Origin: Mallotus nudiflorus
Lineage: Eukaryota > Streptophyta > Magnoliopsida > Malpighiales > Euphorbiaceae
Length of the DNA stretch: 64,000 nucleotides
Reading direction: 5' to 3'
Assembly: GCA_947683625.1 (NCBI GenBank)
Contig: CANTUR010000242.1
Location: 1,101,872 to 1,165,871, forward strand
Shown here: piece after piece, positions 45,555 through 57,446 of the stretch
Position numbering within the stretch: position 1 is the first letter of the stretch
Layout: each line of letters opens with the position of its first letter
Translations under genes and position numbers: made by a program
The notes under the pieces: model-generated
Seen by the model: only the letters and a program-made list of their open reading frames with translations
Databases searched by the model: none
What the model was told of the DNA's origin: nothing

Positions 45555-45712
45555 CTGTCAATCCCGATCAGGACATGCTCCCATCTCGATCGAGACATTC
45601 TATCTCGAGTGATGTCCTAATTGGGACATCCATTCGGATTGAGTTATGTGTAAAAATCATAGAAATCAAAGATAATGTCCTGATCAGGACATGATCCAAT
45701 CTTCGGCAGGAC
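45555..45712. repeat. internal palindrome cluster of the copia element
   Basis: Short inverted words such as TCCCGATCAGGACA, TCTCGATCGAGA and GTCCTGATCAGGAC, the same type as in the LTRs, lie upstream (minus strand) of the post-pol ORF. Confidence 0.7.
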
Positions 45713-45989
45713 CCAGGTCACTTATAGAAAAGTTTTGGAAATTTTTTCAATTAAGCCAAATAGTCTTACAGATAAGTCCTTACAATTAAAACTTGCATTA
45801 ATTGAACAAAAAATTGATGATTTAAAGGAAATAAATGCGGAAATCAAAAAGACTCATTTTAGGATGGATATATTTTGTTAAAAAATAAATAATTAATTTT
45901 ATGAAAAATTCATAAATTAATTATTAATTTTACAAAATAGGAAAAAAAAATAATCAACTAAACATGTATCATATCCCAAAAATAAACAA

Positions 45990-46143
45990 CAAATATACTT
46001 AAGGTTCTATCAAATTCAAGTCAAACTAGAACTATTTATCATGCCAAGTTCATGTTTAATGAAGTTCAATATTTCTTTATTGAGAGGTTTTATGAAGATA
46101 TGAGCGAGTTGATTATTTGTATCAACAAAATCAAGTGTGATAT
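45990..46143 (-). pseudogene. copia RNase H, C-terminal end
   Basis: Minus reading ITLDFVDTNNQLAHIFIKPL, then KHELGM, is the end of the copia RNase H. It was contiguous with sequence at 49283 before the solo LTR inserted; the GATAT duplication falls inside the ITLDF coding segment. Confidence 0.8.
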
Positions 46144-49100
46144 TGTAATATCCCGTGTTTTTAAATATTTTTATACTGCATCGAGATATGCAGTGTTAAT
46201 AATTCTTATATATGATATTGATATTTCATGAGTTTTTGTTTAATTAAAAATTGATTTTAATTGTTTTAATATTATTTTAAGTACTTTACGTAAAATTTTC
46301 CTGGGACTTGCATTTTCGGGGAAATTTTCACGTAAATAATTTACTATTAATTATTTTAAATAGATTTGCGGACTTGCATGAACTCATATATATTTTTAAA
46401 ATACTAAATAACGTATATATGTATATTTATTTAATTAATTAGGGTTTAACTAATTACCCTAATATTTTATTATTTATTAATTAGTTTTAATATTATTTAA
46501 TTATTTTTAGGTGTATTAAATTATTAAAATATTAAATTATATGTGTGTGGTGTATATTTAATGTGTGTGATTTTATATTATTTTAATATATAGTGTAAAG
46601 TATATATGTATACATATAATATGTCAAAAAATCAAATTTTTGGAAAATTACAATTCTGCCCCCGACTCTTCCTCCTTCTTCCCTGATTGCCTCCATCGTT
46701 GTTCCACCGCTGCTACCGCCGTTTCCTTGCCGCTGGTGTGCCATCCGGCATGCCACCTCCTTCTGCAGCCTTCCTCACCGCCAGTAGTGCCCTATTCCGA
46801 TGTGTTTTGGCCGGAATTAGCTCGAGAAGCCGAAAGTGGAAGCTACGTTGTTCACGACGTTTTCGGCCACCGTTTTTGACACCGCTGGTCTCTTTCTTCT
46901 CCTTGAGCTCCGGTGAGTGTGATTCCAAGCTTTTTTTTCACTTAAAATGGTCTTAATTTGCTTAGGTTTCGATTTTTCGATTTCGGCCATTTTAGGGTTT
47001 TTGATTTTTTTGAACTTCAATTTGATTGATTCATGGAAAATTCCTTCACAAATGTTGATCCTAGTAGCTTAATCTACATGTATGAATTTTTGTAGAGTTT
47101 TTGGAGATTACTTTGATTTTTGGGTATTTTTGAATATTTTAATATTATTTTCTAATTTTCGGAAATTAATTAAATAAATTATGAAATTGTGTTTTATGAT
47201 AAATATAGGTGTTGAAATGAATTATAGAAATTTATTTGGAATTTTTATGAATTTCTATGTATTTATTTCGAATTTATTTAGGTTTATGTAATTTTGGAAA
47301 ATAGGGTTAATTGTGTTTTTAATTGAAATTAATTAGTTAATTGAGTTTAATTATTGATATTATAGATAAATATGTTGAGAAAATTAATTTTGGATAATTA
47401 TACTATTTTTGGTGAATTTTTGGAGTAATTTTAGTATATTTATATATATAGGGGTATTTTGGTAATCTTACACAAAATTGGCTAAAAATGTAATTAAATT
47501 GGTTTTAATAGTTATTTAAGGTATAAAAATGATTTCTACAAATTATTTAGTATTTTTAATTAATTAAAACTATTTTTCGTGAATTATTTTCAATCATATA
47601 TATAATATACGATTTTACTAATAAAATGAGTTTTTATCGGTTTTTACTGTGTTTTAAGGTTAATTACGTAATTTCTACTTATAAAATGTATTTCTGTGAT
47701 ACAAAGGTATTTTTGGTATTTTATAATTGTTCTGTGAATTATGGACCCCGGTCGGTCGACTGTAGTTTGGAGTCTAACCAAGGGGTGGTGGATGTAATTC
47801 TGTGTCTATTTTTCGAAGTGTGTTTCTTTGCAGGGCCGGCTCTACTCTTTGAGTAGAGAGATGTCCGTTTTACAGGGGAGGTTCTGCCGAATTTTTGATA
47901 GAATACAAAGGTGTCTAATATTCTAGATCGAGTTTCTAGGATTTTCTGATGTCTGTTATTTATTATTTGTTTAGTTGCGCCGAGACCGAGGCCTAGTGGA
48001 CCAGGCCTGTCGGATCCATCTCGTGGAGCGCACTAAGTGTGAGTTACTATTCTATATATATATATATATATATATGTTTTAGGGTGCATGATTTAGAAAT
48101 GTATGTTTTATTTTGACTAAATATGCATAAATAATTTGATTAGTATTTAAGTTTATTTTTAGTTTACTTTTGGTTTGTTTTTGGTATATATTAAATTATA
48201 TGCATGCTTTATTAACCATTTATGTTTAAAATGTTTTTGAATATATTTCTAGCTTATTTTGCTATTATATTAGACTTGTTTGACATATATATACTCGAAA
48301 TATACCTGATTTACTTTTGGTATATTTCCAGTATATATATGGTTTATATTGTTATTTTATTTAAATTCATGCATCATTGGTTTGTGAATGAATGTTTTAT
48401 ATTTATTAATGAAGGATATCAATAAAACGTGCTACCTAGTGGGCAGCACTAGAACCGAGTACGTACCAGTACGCTTATAGCATTTAGGCTATATTACTAA
48501 CCAGATTATGGATATTGATTGGATATGAATATTTGATGTGTGAGAAATGATTTGGGAGTGTGATTGCTGGAGCTCGGTTGACCAAGTGTCTCGGGGCCAA
48601 TCACACTGACAGTCAGACTGCTGGAGCTCGGTTGACTTAGTGTCTCGGGATCAGTCTACTGTTCAAATGGAACAAGTGAATATATTGGAATAAGTGAGCC
48701 TGTATGGCTAGAGTGTTGTCTAACACTATTTTAGAGGTTGCGATATTGTAGGGTTCTATTAGATCCTTTATAAATGATGATTTTCAATAAATATATAAAA
48801 TGATTTTATTGCATCTGTATGTAATTGCTTGTATATATATATATTATATATATACTTTTGATTGTGAGCATTGGCATTTAGTATGCATGTATATATATTA
48901 TAGTAATTTACTCAGTGAGGTCTGACTCCCCTCTGTTGACCATTTTTCAGGAGAGTCTTCTTCTTCAAACCTCAGTAGCAGGCCTGTACGCCGAATTTCT
49001 TCCGCCCCGGCTTCTTTATGTAAACTGCTTATCTGAGTCTTGAGTTTTATTTTATGATCTAGGCACTGCAGTAGTTATGGTTGTTTCGGAGATGTGGTGT

Positions 49101-49282
49101 ATTGTATTTATATGAGATATGGATTTCTATTTTGATAAATTATGATTTTATTTCCACTGCATTAAGAGTTGTTATTATTATTATTGCATGTTTATTTTAT
49201 TTTTAAGCTTGCTACGGGTTCCGAATTCGAAAGAATTCCCGTTCCCTAGTGCCGGTCATGGCCCCTGTTTTGGGTTGTGACA
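46144..49282 (+). mobile_element. solo LTR 3 (3.1 kb), nested in the copia element
   Basis: Starts TGTAATATCCCG, ends GGTTGTGACA, flanked by a perfect duplication GATAT (46139-46143 and 49283-49287). It is the same family as LTRs 1 and 2 in the opposite orientation and closest to LTR 2. The GC-rich stretch is at 46660-46920 and ends in CTCCGGTGAGTG, a strong splice-donor-like word. The TGTCCGTTTTACAGGGGAGG segment is at ~47861-47881, and the hairpin minisatellite at 48558-48657. No internal domain. Confidence 0.9.
48558..48657. repeat. hairpin-bounded minisatellite in solo LTR 3
   Basis: Two units. 48558-48606 has arms GTGTGATTG and CAATCACAC. 48614-48657 has arms CAGACTG and CAGTCT. Cores match those of LTR 2 in reverse complement. 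Confidence 0.75.
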
Positions 49283-50800
49283 GATATCACCAAGTTGAAC
49301 ATAATCATGCAAGAAACGATGCTTAATGTCTATATGCTTAATTCTAGAATGTTAAATCAGATCCTTGCTAAGGTTAATAGTACTAGTATTGTCACATTTA
49401 ATGGGAATGTGATCAAGTTTTATACTATAGTCTATCAATTGTTATTTTTTCCATAAGGCTTATGAACAACAAAGACTTACTGCAATATAGCTTCAACAGT
49501 GGACAAGGCAACCGAAACTTATTTCTTTGCTAAACCAAGAAACTAAACATTATCCTAAAAATTAACAAGTTCCAGAAGTGCTCTTTTTATCTAGTAAACT
49601 ACCGGTAGAGTCTGCATCTGAATAACTAATCAAATCAAAGGAAGAACTCCCAAGATACCAAATTCCTAAATGCATTGTACCACAAAGATATTTAAAATTT
49701 CTTTTGATAGCATTCAAATAAGACTCTCTAGGACTAGACTAAAATCTAGCACACAAGCAAGTGGCAAACATAATATTAGGTCTACTAATAGTTAAATAAA
49801 GAAGGGATCCAATTATACCTTTAAATCATTTTTCATCAACCGGTTTGCCATTCTCATCTTTGTTAAGTTTAGTTATGGTGCTTATTGGAGTTTTTCTTAT
49901 TTTAGTTCCATCCATTCCAAAATTTTAAGAATGTCTTTTGCATATTTTGTTTGATTAATGAAAATCTCATCTTTGTATTGCTTAATTTGTAATCTGAGAA
50001 AGAATTTAAGTTCTCCTATAATACTCATCTCAAATTTTCCTTACATTAATTTGGAGAATTCTTTACATAAGCAATGGTTAGTAGCATCAAAAATAATATC
50101 ATCAACATATATTTGTACGATTAATAAAATCATGTTTGGATTTCTTAATAAAAAGAGTTATGTCAACCTTTCCTTTAGAAAACCTTTCTTTAGTAAAAAG
50201 TTACTCAATCTTTCATACCAAGCTCTTAGAGCTTATTTCAATCCATATAATGCTTTTGAAAGTTTAAAAACATGATTTGGAGGATCAAAATTTTCAAAAC
50301 CTGGAGGTTGCTCAACATATACCTATCCTTTAATAAAACCATTTAAAAGTGCACTTTTAACATCCATTTGAGAGACTTTAAAATCCATGAATGATGCAAT
50401 TGCAAGCAGCATTCTAATAGCTTCTAACCTTGTAATGAGGGTAAAGATTTCATTATAATCAATGTCTTCCTCTTAATTATAAACTTTAGCTACTAATATA
50501 GTTTTATTCATAGTTATGAAACCTTGTTCATTCATCTTATTTCTAAACACACATTTAGTGCCTATAATAGGATGATGTTTCAGTTTAGGAACTAAGGTCC
50601 AAACCTTATTTCTCTCAAATTAATTCAACTTTTCTTGCATAGCAAGAACCCAAAATTCATCACACAAAACATCATTAATATTTTTTTGTTCAATTTAAGA
50701 AATGAAGGCTAAATTGACAATAGACTTTAATTTAGATCTAGTAGTTACCCATCTTATAGTGTCACCTGTGATAAGATCTTAAGGATGTTTTTCTTGAATT
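49283..50800 (-). pseudogene. copia reverse transcriptase and RNase H (N-terminal part)
   Basis: Minus-strand pieces include QMDVKSALLNGFIKG, EQPPGFENFDPPNHVFKLSK, and IYVDDIIFDATN with the catalytic YVDD (about 50118-50095). FEMSIIGELKFFLRLQIKQ and a degraded RNase H follow. Many stops and frame changes. Continues at 46143 across the solo LTR. Confidence 0.82.
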
Positions 50801-50879
50801 GTCAATCCTTTGGAAGTTCATCCTTTAAGGTAGGTTGAGATGTCTCCTTATTTTCCTTCTTGCTTGGACCTTCAGGTTC

Positions 50880-52265
50880 CATAAGCTTACTAGTATTTTC
50901 TTATTGAGTTTCTACAATCTCATTTTTACCTATAAGATCATCAATACTGCAAACATCTTTTCTAGGATCAGGTAAGTTTGATTCATTAAATACAATATTT
51001 ATTGATTCTTCAACTACTAGAGTTCTTTTATTAAAGACTATATATACTTTACTAGAAATATAATAGTTTGGGAAAATTCCTTCATCGGCTTTACAATCAA
51101 ATTTTTCAAGATTATCCTTGGTGTACAATATAAAGCACTTGCATCCAAATACTCTTAGATATGAAATTTTGGATTTTTTATCATTCCATAGCTCAGAAGA
51201 GGTTTTATTTAAATTTGGTCTTTTGAAAACTTAATTTGAAATATAACATAATGTGTTAACGGCTTTCGCCCAAAAGTATAGATTCGAATTATACTTATGA
51301 AGCATTGTTCTAGCCATTTCTATAAGAGTTCTATTTTTCCTTTCAACTATCCCATTTTGTTGAGGAGTTTTAAAAGAAGAAAATGTATGTGAAATAATAT
51401 TTTCATTGCAATAAATTTTAAAAAACTCATTTTCAAATTTGGTTCCATGATCATTTTTAATTGATGAAATACAAAAACCTTTTTCTTTTTTAACTCTTTT
51501 AGCAAAATTTTTAAAAGCTTTAAAAACATTATTCTTATGAGTAAGAAAACACACCCAAGTAAATTTAGAATAGTCATCAACCAATTTATATGCATAGTGC
51601 ATACCACTGAGACTAGCAATTTTAGTTAGTCCAAACAAATCCATATGTATAAGTTCAAGTGATTTAGAAGTAGACACTACATTTTTTAGCTTAAATGAGG
51701 ACTTAGATTATTTTCCTTTTTGATAAGCATCACAAGGTTTATCCTTAGTGAATTAAAGCTTAGATAAACCAATCACTAGTTCATGTTTACAAAGATCATT
51801 TAAAAGCTTAAAATTTGCATGTCCTAACCTTCTATGTCATGTCCATGTGTCATGGGAAATAAACATTAAGCATTTGATGTCTTTGTTATCAATTTTATTC
51901 AAATCAATGACATAGACATTGTCTACTCTTTCACCACTAAAAATAACTTTGTTTTCATCAAGACTACTAACAAAGTAATTTCTAGGATAAAAAGTTACCT
52001 TATTTCCCATATTATATAATTGACTTATACTAAACAAATTATGTTTAAGACCATCACTAAACAATGCATGATGTATAGATAAGGATTGAGGATTACCTAT
52101 TTCTCTAATGCTGATAATTTTTCCTGTTGCATTGTCTCCGAATGTAACATATCCTCCATCCTTAGCATCAAGCTTGTTGAATTGCTTCTTGTCTTTTGTC
52201 ATGTGCCTTGAATATCCACTATCGAGATACCATTTACTTTTTTCTCTTGTGGATTTTAAGCACAC
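50880..52265 (-). pseudogene. copia protease and integrase
   Basis: 52265-51837 holds the protease WYLDSGYSRHMTK with its DSG intact, and GNPQSLSIHH. Integrase (51677-51231) shows the DDE residues in LIHMDLFG, KNDHGTKFEN and QQNGIVERKNRTL. A C-terminal part follows at 51128-50901 (FDCKADEGIFPNYY). Stops lie between these frames. Structurally the best kept part of the element. Confidence 0.85.
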
Positions 52266-52291
52266 TTACATAAAATAATTTAAGTGTTATT

Positions 52292-54255
52292 TCAAACCAA
52301 AGCCTTTCTTGGTCTAAGTTGGTTAGTTTCAAGATAATCTGAAGGAAGTAAATTCATATGTAGTCTTTTATAGAAGCATACATTATTAGTATGTCCTTTG
52401 ATCATACAATATGAACATACAATATTTTTAAATTTATTTCTCCTAGGATAATATGCTTTCTTAGTGTATGAAACATACATTATGGAGAAAGACATGCATT
52501 GGCAATGACAATGTATATTTAATAGGTATTTCCAACATATTTATGTGCATTGTGTTGTGTAGCATGTCTATGAGTATTATGTCTAGTGTATATATAAATA
52601 TGTTTGGGTTGAGGAGCTCTAGTCTGAGCCTTACCTCTTTGTGTTAATGAAGAGTGAGTCATTTAAGACTTTCCCTTATTGTTTAACACTTGAGATCTTT
52701 TAGCTTTGAAAGTTTGAATCTCATTTGTTTTGAAGGTAGAATGAGTGAATCATGTGAGACTTTTATGAAATTAATATGTAATAAAGGTGATGAAGTCATT
52801 CAATTTTCATATCCAATTCCATGGGTATCTCTATGAAATTTTTGAGAGTCAATAAAATTATCTTATAAGTTTCTTTTCCTTTTTTAAATTTAACAATGGA
52901 ATTCTTTAATTCTATGATTTCCTTAAAAAGCTTATGATTTTTATCATTTACTTTTTTAAGTTAATCTTCCAAAGAATTAGAATATTTTGCATTACTAACA
53001 AGTTTTTCATTTGATTTAACAAGTTTAGCAAAATTATTTTTTAAACTTTCAAATTCTTTGGTTAAGCTACGTAACTCATGCTTATAATGTTTCTTCTTAA
53101 ATAATAAGCTTTTACATTTAACTAATAATTTGCTCATAATAGAGCTCTCATCATCATCACAACAATTGTCACAATCATCAAAGGAAGAATAAGAAGTAGA
53201 TGGTACCTCATTTTTGTTTTTAAGAGCCATGAAGTAAAGATTAGTCACTTCTTATGTTCCTCTTCCTTTTCAGATTCGGAGGAATCATCCCAAGTAGTTT
53301 TGAATGTCTTCTTCTTATCTTTTGCTCCTTTGTTCTTAAATTTGAGTTTGAGGCACTCACTTCTAATGTATCCTAGTTTCATAGCAAGTAACCTCTTTGA
53401 TTTTCTTTTCCCATCTCCTTCGAACTTCTTGTTGAAGTTCTTTATTCTTGAGAAATTTTTTTTTCTCAAAAACTTTTTAAAGTTCCTAGTGAGCATGACA
53501 ATGTCACCATCTTCGTCTCTAGAGTCTTTAATGTTTTCCTCTTTACTATCTTCTTGAAGAGCTTTGAGTGTTATGCTCTTTTTTTCTTTTTTTTCTTCTT
53601 ACTCTTCACCTCTTTACTTAATTGTGAGCTCATGTGTTAAAAGCTTACCAATTAGTACATCGGTTGAGAGAGTGGAGAGATCTTGAGCTTCCTCAATTAA
53701 ATTAACTCGAGATTCCTAATCCTTCTTTGGTGGGATTCTTAAAATCTTGTTGTTTACCTCTTCTTTATTGAAATGCTTATCAAGTTTTTAGAGGGTTCTA
53801 AGAAGACCATTGAGTCTGTTAGTCATTCCGTGATTAACTCTTGGGGCTTCATTTTGAAGAGTTCATATTCATACATATGAAGTTGAACTTTCTTGCTTCT
53901 CATTTGTATGTTTCCCTTATAGGGATTTTTCAAGGTCTCTTACATTTCCTTGGTCGACATACAATGTTAAAGTTTGCCTCCTTCTTCTCTTGTCATTGAA
54001 GAGACTAGAATAATCATAACTTTTTTTATTTTTATGATTTTCTTCTTTTTGATTAATATTCTGTTGGCTTCTTACAAAAGTAGTTACCACTCCATCAATG
54101 ATAATTGTAGGTGGTTCCTATCCTCTTAGGATAATGTCCTAAAGTTTTATGGAATCATAATCAAGATATAATTCCATTTTGAACTTCCAATGAGGATAGT
54201 CACTACCATTAAAGAATGATCTAAGTGAAGAAATGTCTTGAGATTCACTCCTCAT
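52292..54255 (-). pseudogene. copia gag
   Basis: Starts at ATG (54255-54253), 37 nt after the primer site, with a DUF4219-type FFNGSDYPHWKFKMELYL. Then come KKDKRQ-like basic regions, a first zinc knuckle whose Cys residues are mostly lost (KLGYIRSECLKLK, 53390), and a Glu/Ser-rich DDSSESEKEEEHKK. A coiled-coil-like KEFESLKNNFAKLVKSNEKL follows, then an intact CX2CX4HX4C (CSYCMIKGHTNNVC, about 52418-52377). Broken by several stops. Confidence 0.8.
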
Positions 54256-54291
54256 GATCTTGTATTCTAGCAATGAAATACCTAGAATTCA

Positions 54292-54306
54292 AGCTCTGAT
54301 ACTAAT
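54292..54306 (-). promoter_or_regulatory. tRNA-Met primer binding site of the copia element
   Basis: On the minus strand ATTAGTATCAGAGCT directly follows the LTR end (CA at 54308-54307). It differs by one base from the usual plant TTGGTATCAGAGC. Confidence 0.85.
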
Positions 54307-55371
54307 TGAAAAAGTCCTAAGGGGTAAATAGGACTATTGAACAAAATTTAAAAATTAAAGAAATTCTTTGTAAGAATTGAAATAATATTGGGAAGGAAGA
54401 ATAAAGAATGAAGAACACAAAGATTTAAGGAGTTTATATTTAATAACAATCCTATGTCTCTATATAACTTATCCTTAAGTTAGGATTTTCAATCACCTAT
54501 AATCTTATTCATAAGATTGAGATTACATAAGAGTTTTATGGCTCATTCTTACAACCTTGCAACTTGAGTTTTCTAGGATCACTCAAAAATCAAATTACAA
54601 GTGTTTTCAAGACTCATACTAAAATCGAATTTTAAGTGTTTTAATGGCTAAACACTTAAATCAATTCCTTTAGAATATAATCTCACTTCCCATTTTTCTA
54701 ATCCCTGAAAATAGAAGAATAAGAATTTCTATTCTAACACTCACAAACTCTCACAAGATTATACAATAACATAAATGAATTTGAGAAGAGTTTAGAGAGC
54801 TTAATTGTATGCTTGTATGTATAAAATGAATGTGCAAGTTTCTTAACCTCAAAACAATCTTCAAAGGTCATATTTATACTTGAGCAATCCAATTATAGCT
54901 GTTGGAAATAATAATTTTATTCCCAACATTATCCAAGTTCATTTGAATGAAAATTTGGACTTTTAAACTGTATTTTGTCAGGTCCTAATCGAAATAGCAT
55001 CAGTCCCAGTCGGGACTAGCATTAAATAGCCGTTACGAGCCATTTGTTTGAAAAACTACCATGATCCCAATCAGAATGGGTCTTGCCCATTTTGCCAAAT
55101 TTTACTCTCTTTGGTCCTGCTCGGGACTGCTTCGATTCCAATCAGGACTATGACCCAAATTGTAACTTTTTGTATAATTTAGTCTCTGTGATGTGTCCAG
55201 TCGAGATAGTGCTTGTTATTACTTTTCGGAATCAGTTTTCTTCGATATTTTATCATCATTTTGACTTGCAAATTGTTCATAACTTATACACACTTAAAAC
55301 AAACACATTAATTACTAAAAAATAAGTTTGTTAAGATCAAAATTAAGATTGCTAACTTACTAAGTTCAACA
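54307..55371 (-). repeat. 5' LTR of the copia element
   Basis: 1065 bp, TG...CA on the minus strand. Matches 42072-43175 with many differences. Palindrome cluster at ~54980-55150 is reduced compared with the other LTR. Confidence 0.88.
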
Positions 55372-55376
55372 TGTTC

Positions 55377-56888
55377 ATATATTATGCATATAATTTTTAG
55401 ATCATTAGGTCTAAATAAACATTTATAAGAAGTTAGAAAGTATTAATACATGCATTAAATTTAAATTCACGTGTTTAAAATTTAATAAATAATATGATAA
55501 TAACAAAATTTTTAACACTTGATAAGTATTTAATTTTGATAATATTTTTAGTTATTAATTATGTAAATATTATTTTATTTTGAAATAATTTCATAATTAA
55601 AAATTTAATAATTAGATTAATGTATTTTAATGATAAGTATATGATATATATTTAAAATTTGTATAAGTGTAATTTAAATAATACAGTTAACTACTAAATA
55701 GTACATATCAAATAATGAAAAAAAGTAATGTATTTAAAGATAAATATATTTATATCAAATTAAAAATTTAGAACATAATTGCTATAAATTGAAAATTTTA
55801 ATATATTTTATACAAATATACAATTGATTTAGTAGTCACACCCATTAGCACAACGACCTACGATGTGAGATCCACACCTTCATATTCATTTGTTACTATA
55901 ATCAATTTTGGACTGTAACTATTACGTATTTATAAGTATTTGTTAAATTGAAATATTTTTATCAAAATTTTAAAGACTAAAACTATAATAAGTTAAAAAA
56001 TTTTGAATTTTTTAGACTATTAGACCTAATAATAAATAAATGAAAAAGTGCATAAAATCTTTAATTTAAGTTTGTCATGAATTTATTGGAGAAATATTAA
56101 AGTTAAAAAGAAAATAAAATCCAAAAAATAAGGTTAATTACACCCACAGTATTCAAATTTTTCACTAATTCCTATTAAAATATATAAATTTCATTTTGTT
56201 ACTCAAAATTTTCTAACATTTTTCATAAAATCTCACAAAAAGTACCTAATGATATATTTCGGTTGCTGGTGATGACGTGAAAGTTGACATGAATACTGAC
56301 GTATTATCTGATAAAAAAGTAGTAATCATGTCAACTGAAAGTTAATTACACTCATAATATCTAATTTTTTCACTAATTCCCAATAAAATATTCAACTTTC
56401 GTTTAGTTACTTAAAACCTCACATCTTATGAATCTTATAAAATTATCTAATGACACATTGCAGTCGCCGGTGATGATATAGTTACTGATGTGTCAAGTTT
56501 TTTTTTTAATTCTTTCTAGTTGGATATATACTTTGCGTCATATTAATAAAAAAATACATATCAAATTAACATTTTTATTAATAAAACCGGAAATATATAC
56601 GTGAACTTAAGATAGATAAAGAAAATGAGAAAAGTATGCACGATAATTATTGGTATTTATGACAAAATTCATTAAGAATAGTGTAAGAATATTAAAAAAC
56701 TATATAATTTTGAAATTTTATAAAAATTTTATAGTGTTGATAAATTTTGTAAAATTCATAAAAAAATATTAAAAAATTTTAAGTGGTAAAATAAAATGTA
56801 GATATTTTAATAAAAATTAATAAAAATTTTAGATTCCATAGATATAATTAATCTATAAAAATATCAAATTGCAGGGAAGATATTAATA
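55377..56888. other. AT-rich intergenic DNA upstream of the BAG6-like gene
   Basis: No domain-bearing open frame. Contains the imperfect direct repeat listed separately. The promoter of the downstream gene should lie at its right end, but no convincing TATA box could be singled out in this AT-rich DNA. Confidence 0.6.
56131..56500. repeat. imperfect ~208-bp direct repeat, two copies
   Basis: 56133-56300 and 56341-56500 share GTTAATTACACYCA, TTTTTCACTAATTCC, TAAAATAT, CCTAATGA-like and GGTGATGA words in the same order. Confidence 0.7.
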
Positions 56889-56889
56889 T

Positions 56890-57235
56890 TGTGGCAGTCC
56901 CAGTCATCAAGAAGCATTTTGACACTTTCCCTCCTTCTCCTCGTCCATTTACCTTCAAAAAAAAAAAAAAAAAAAAGAAGTCATTCTCTTCTACTACTAT
57001 TACTGCTACTCGCGTACATATTTACGCATCACGCTCGCTCTGGTCGTGTTGTGTCGTCTCCTGTGTTTCCTTTATACACAGAGCGAGCGACAAAACGAAA
57101 ACCAAAAAAAAAAAAAACAGTAATTTCTCTACTCCATCACCACCACCTCTCCGTCTCTTCTTCTTCTTCTTTCTTCTCCAACATCTCCATATCAATCAAT
57201 TGCTATTTTATTTTATCTGTTCAATTTCTTTTCAG
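56890..57235 (+). other. probable first (5' UTR) exon of the BAG6-like gene
   Basis: Pyrimidine-rich leader with poly-A runs, TCTTCTTCTT-type tracts and a GTAATTAATT donor at 57236 after TTTTCAG. The open frames across it (56889-57239 and 56891-57334) are low-complexity and probably not translated. Its link to the exon at 59528 is inferred from order and strand. Confidence 0.5.
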
Positions 57236-57334
57236 GTAATTAATTGTCTTTCTTTTTTATTCATTTTCCTTCCTGAATTAGGTTTTTCCGTTTCTGAATT
57301 TTGCATTTTTGTTTTTGTTCTGATGATTGCTTAG

Positions 57335-57446
57335 GGACTAGAGATTGAAGAATCCAGCTTAGAGATTGAAGAATCCAGCTTAGAGATTGAAGAATCCAGC
57401 TTAGAGATTAAAGAATCCAGCTTTTTCCTGCCCAGTTGCGATTCTT
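57335..57446 (+). repeat. 21-bp tandem repeat x4 in a probable second leader exon
   Basis: Four copies of a 21-bp unit (AGAGATTGAAGAATCCAGC plus TT) at 57340-57360, 57361-57381, 57382-57402 and 57403-57423, with one substitution in the last. A preceding TTGCTTAG and a following CTTGTAAGC could be splice sites, making this a small 5' UTR exon. Confidence 0.75.

Larger units (their letters stand above)
42072..55371 (-). mobile_element. Sirevirus-like Ty1/copia retrotransposon with both LTRs
   Basis: LTRs at 42072-43175 and 54307-55371, flanked by the same 5-bp duplication TGTTC (42067-42071 and 55372-55376). Minus-strand order is LTR, primer site, gag, protease, integrase, reverse transcriptase, RNase H, post-pol ORF, four polypurine tracts, LTR. 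The repeated polypurine tracts, palindrome clusters and extra ORF after pol are features described for Sireviruses (SIRE/Maximus). A 3.1-kb solo LTR is inserted in the RNase H region. LTRs differ by many substitutions and indels, so the insertion is old. All frames are broken. Confidence 0.9.

Noticed and set aside
56889..57334. Two overlapping 116- and 147-residue open frames
   Set aside because: Poly-Lys, poly-Ser and poly-Phe content from A- and TCT-rich DNA. It fits a 5' UTR better than a coding exon, and the ubiquitin-domain start codon is at 59549.
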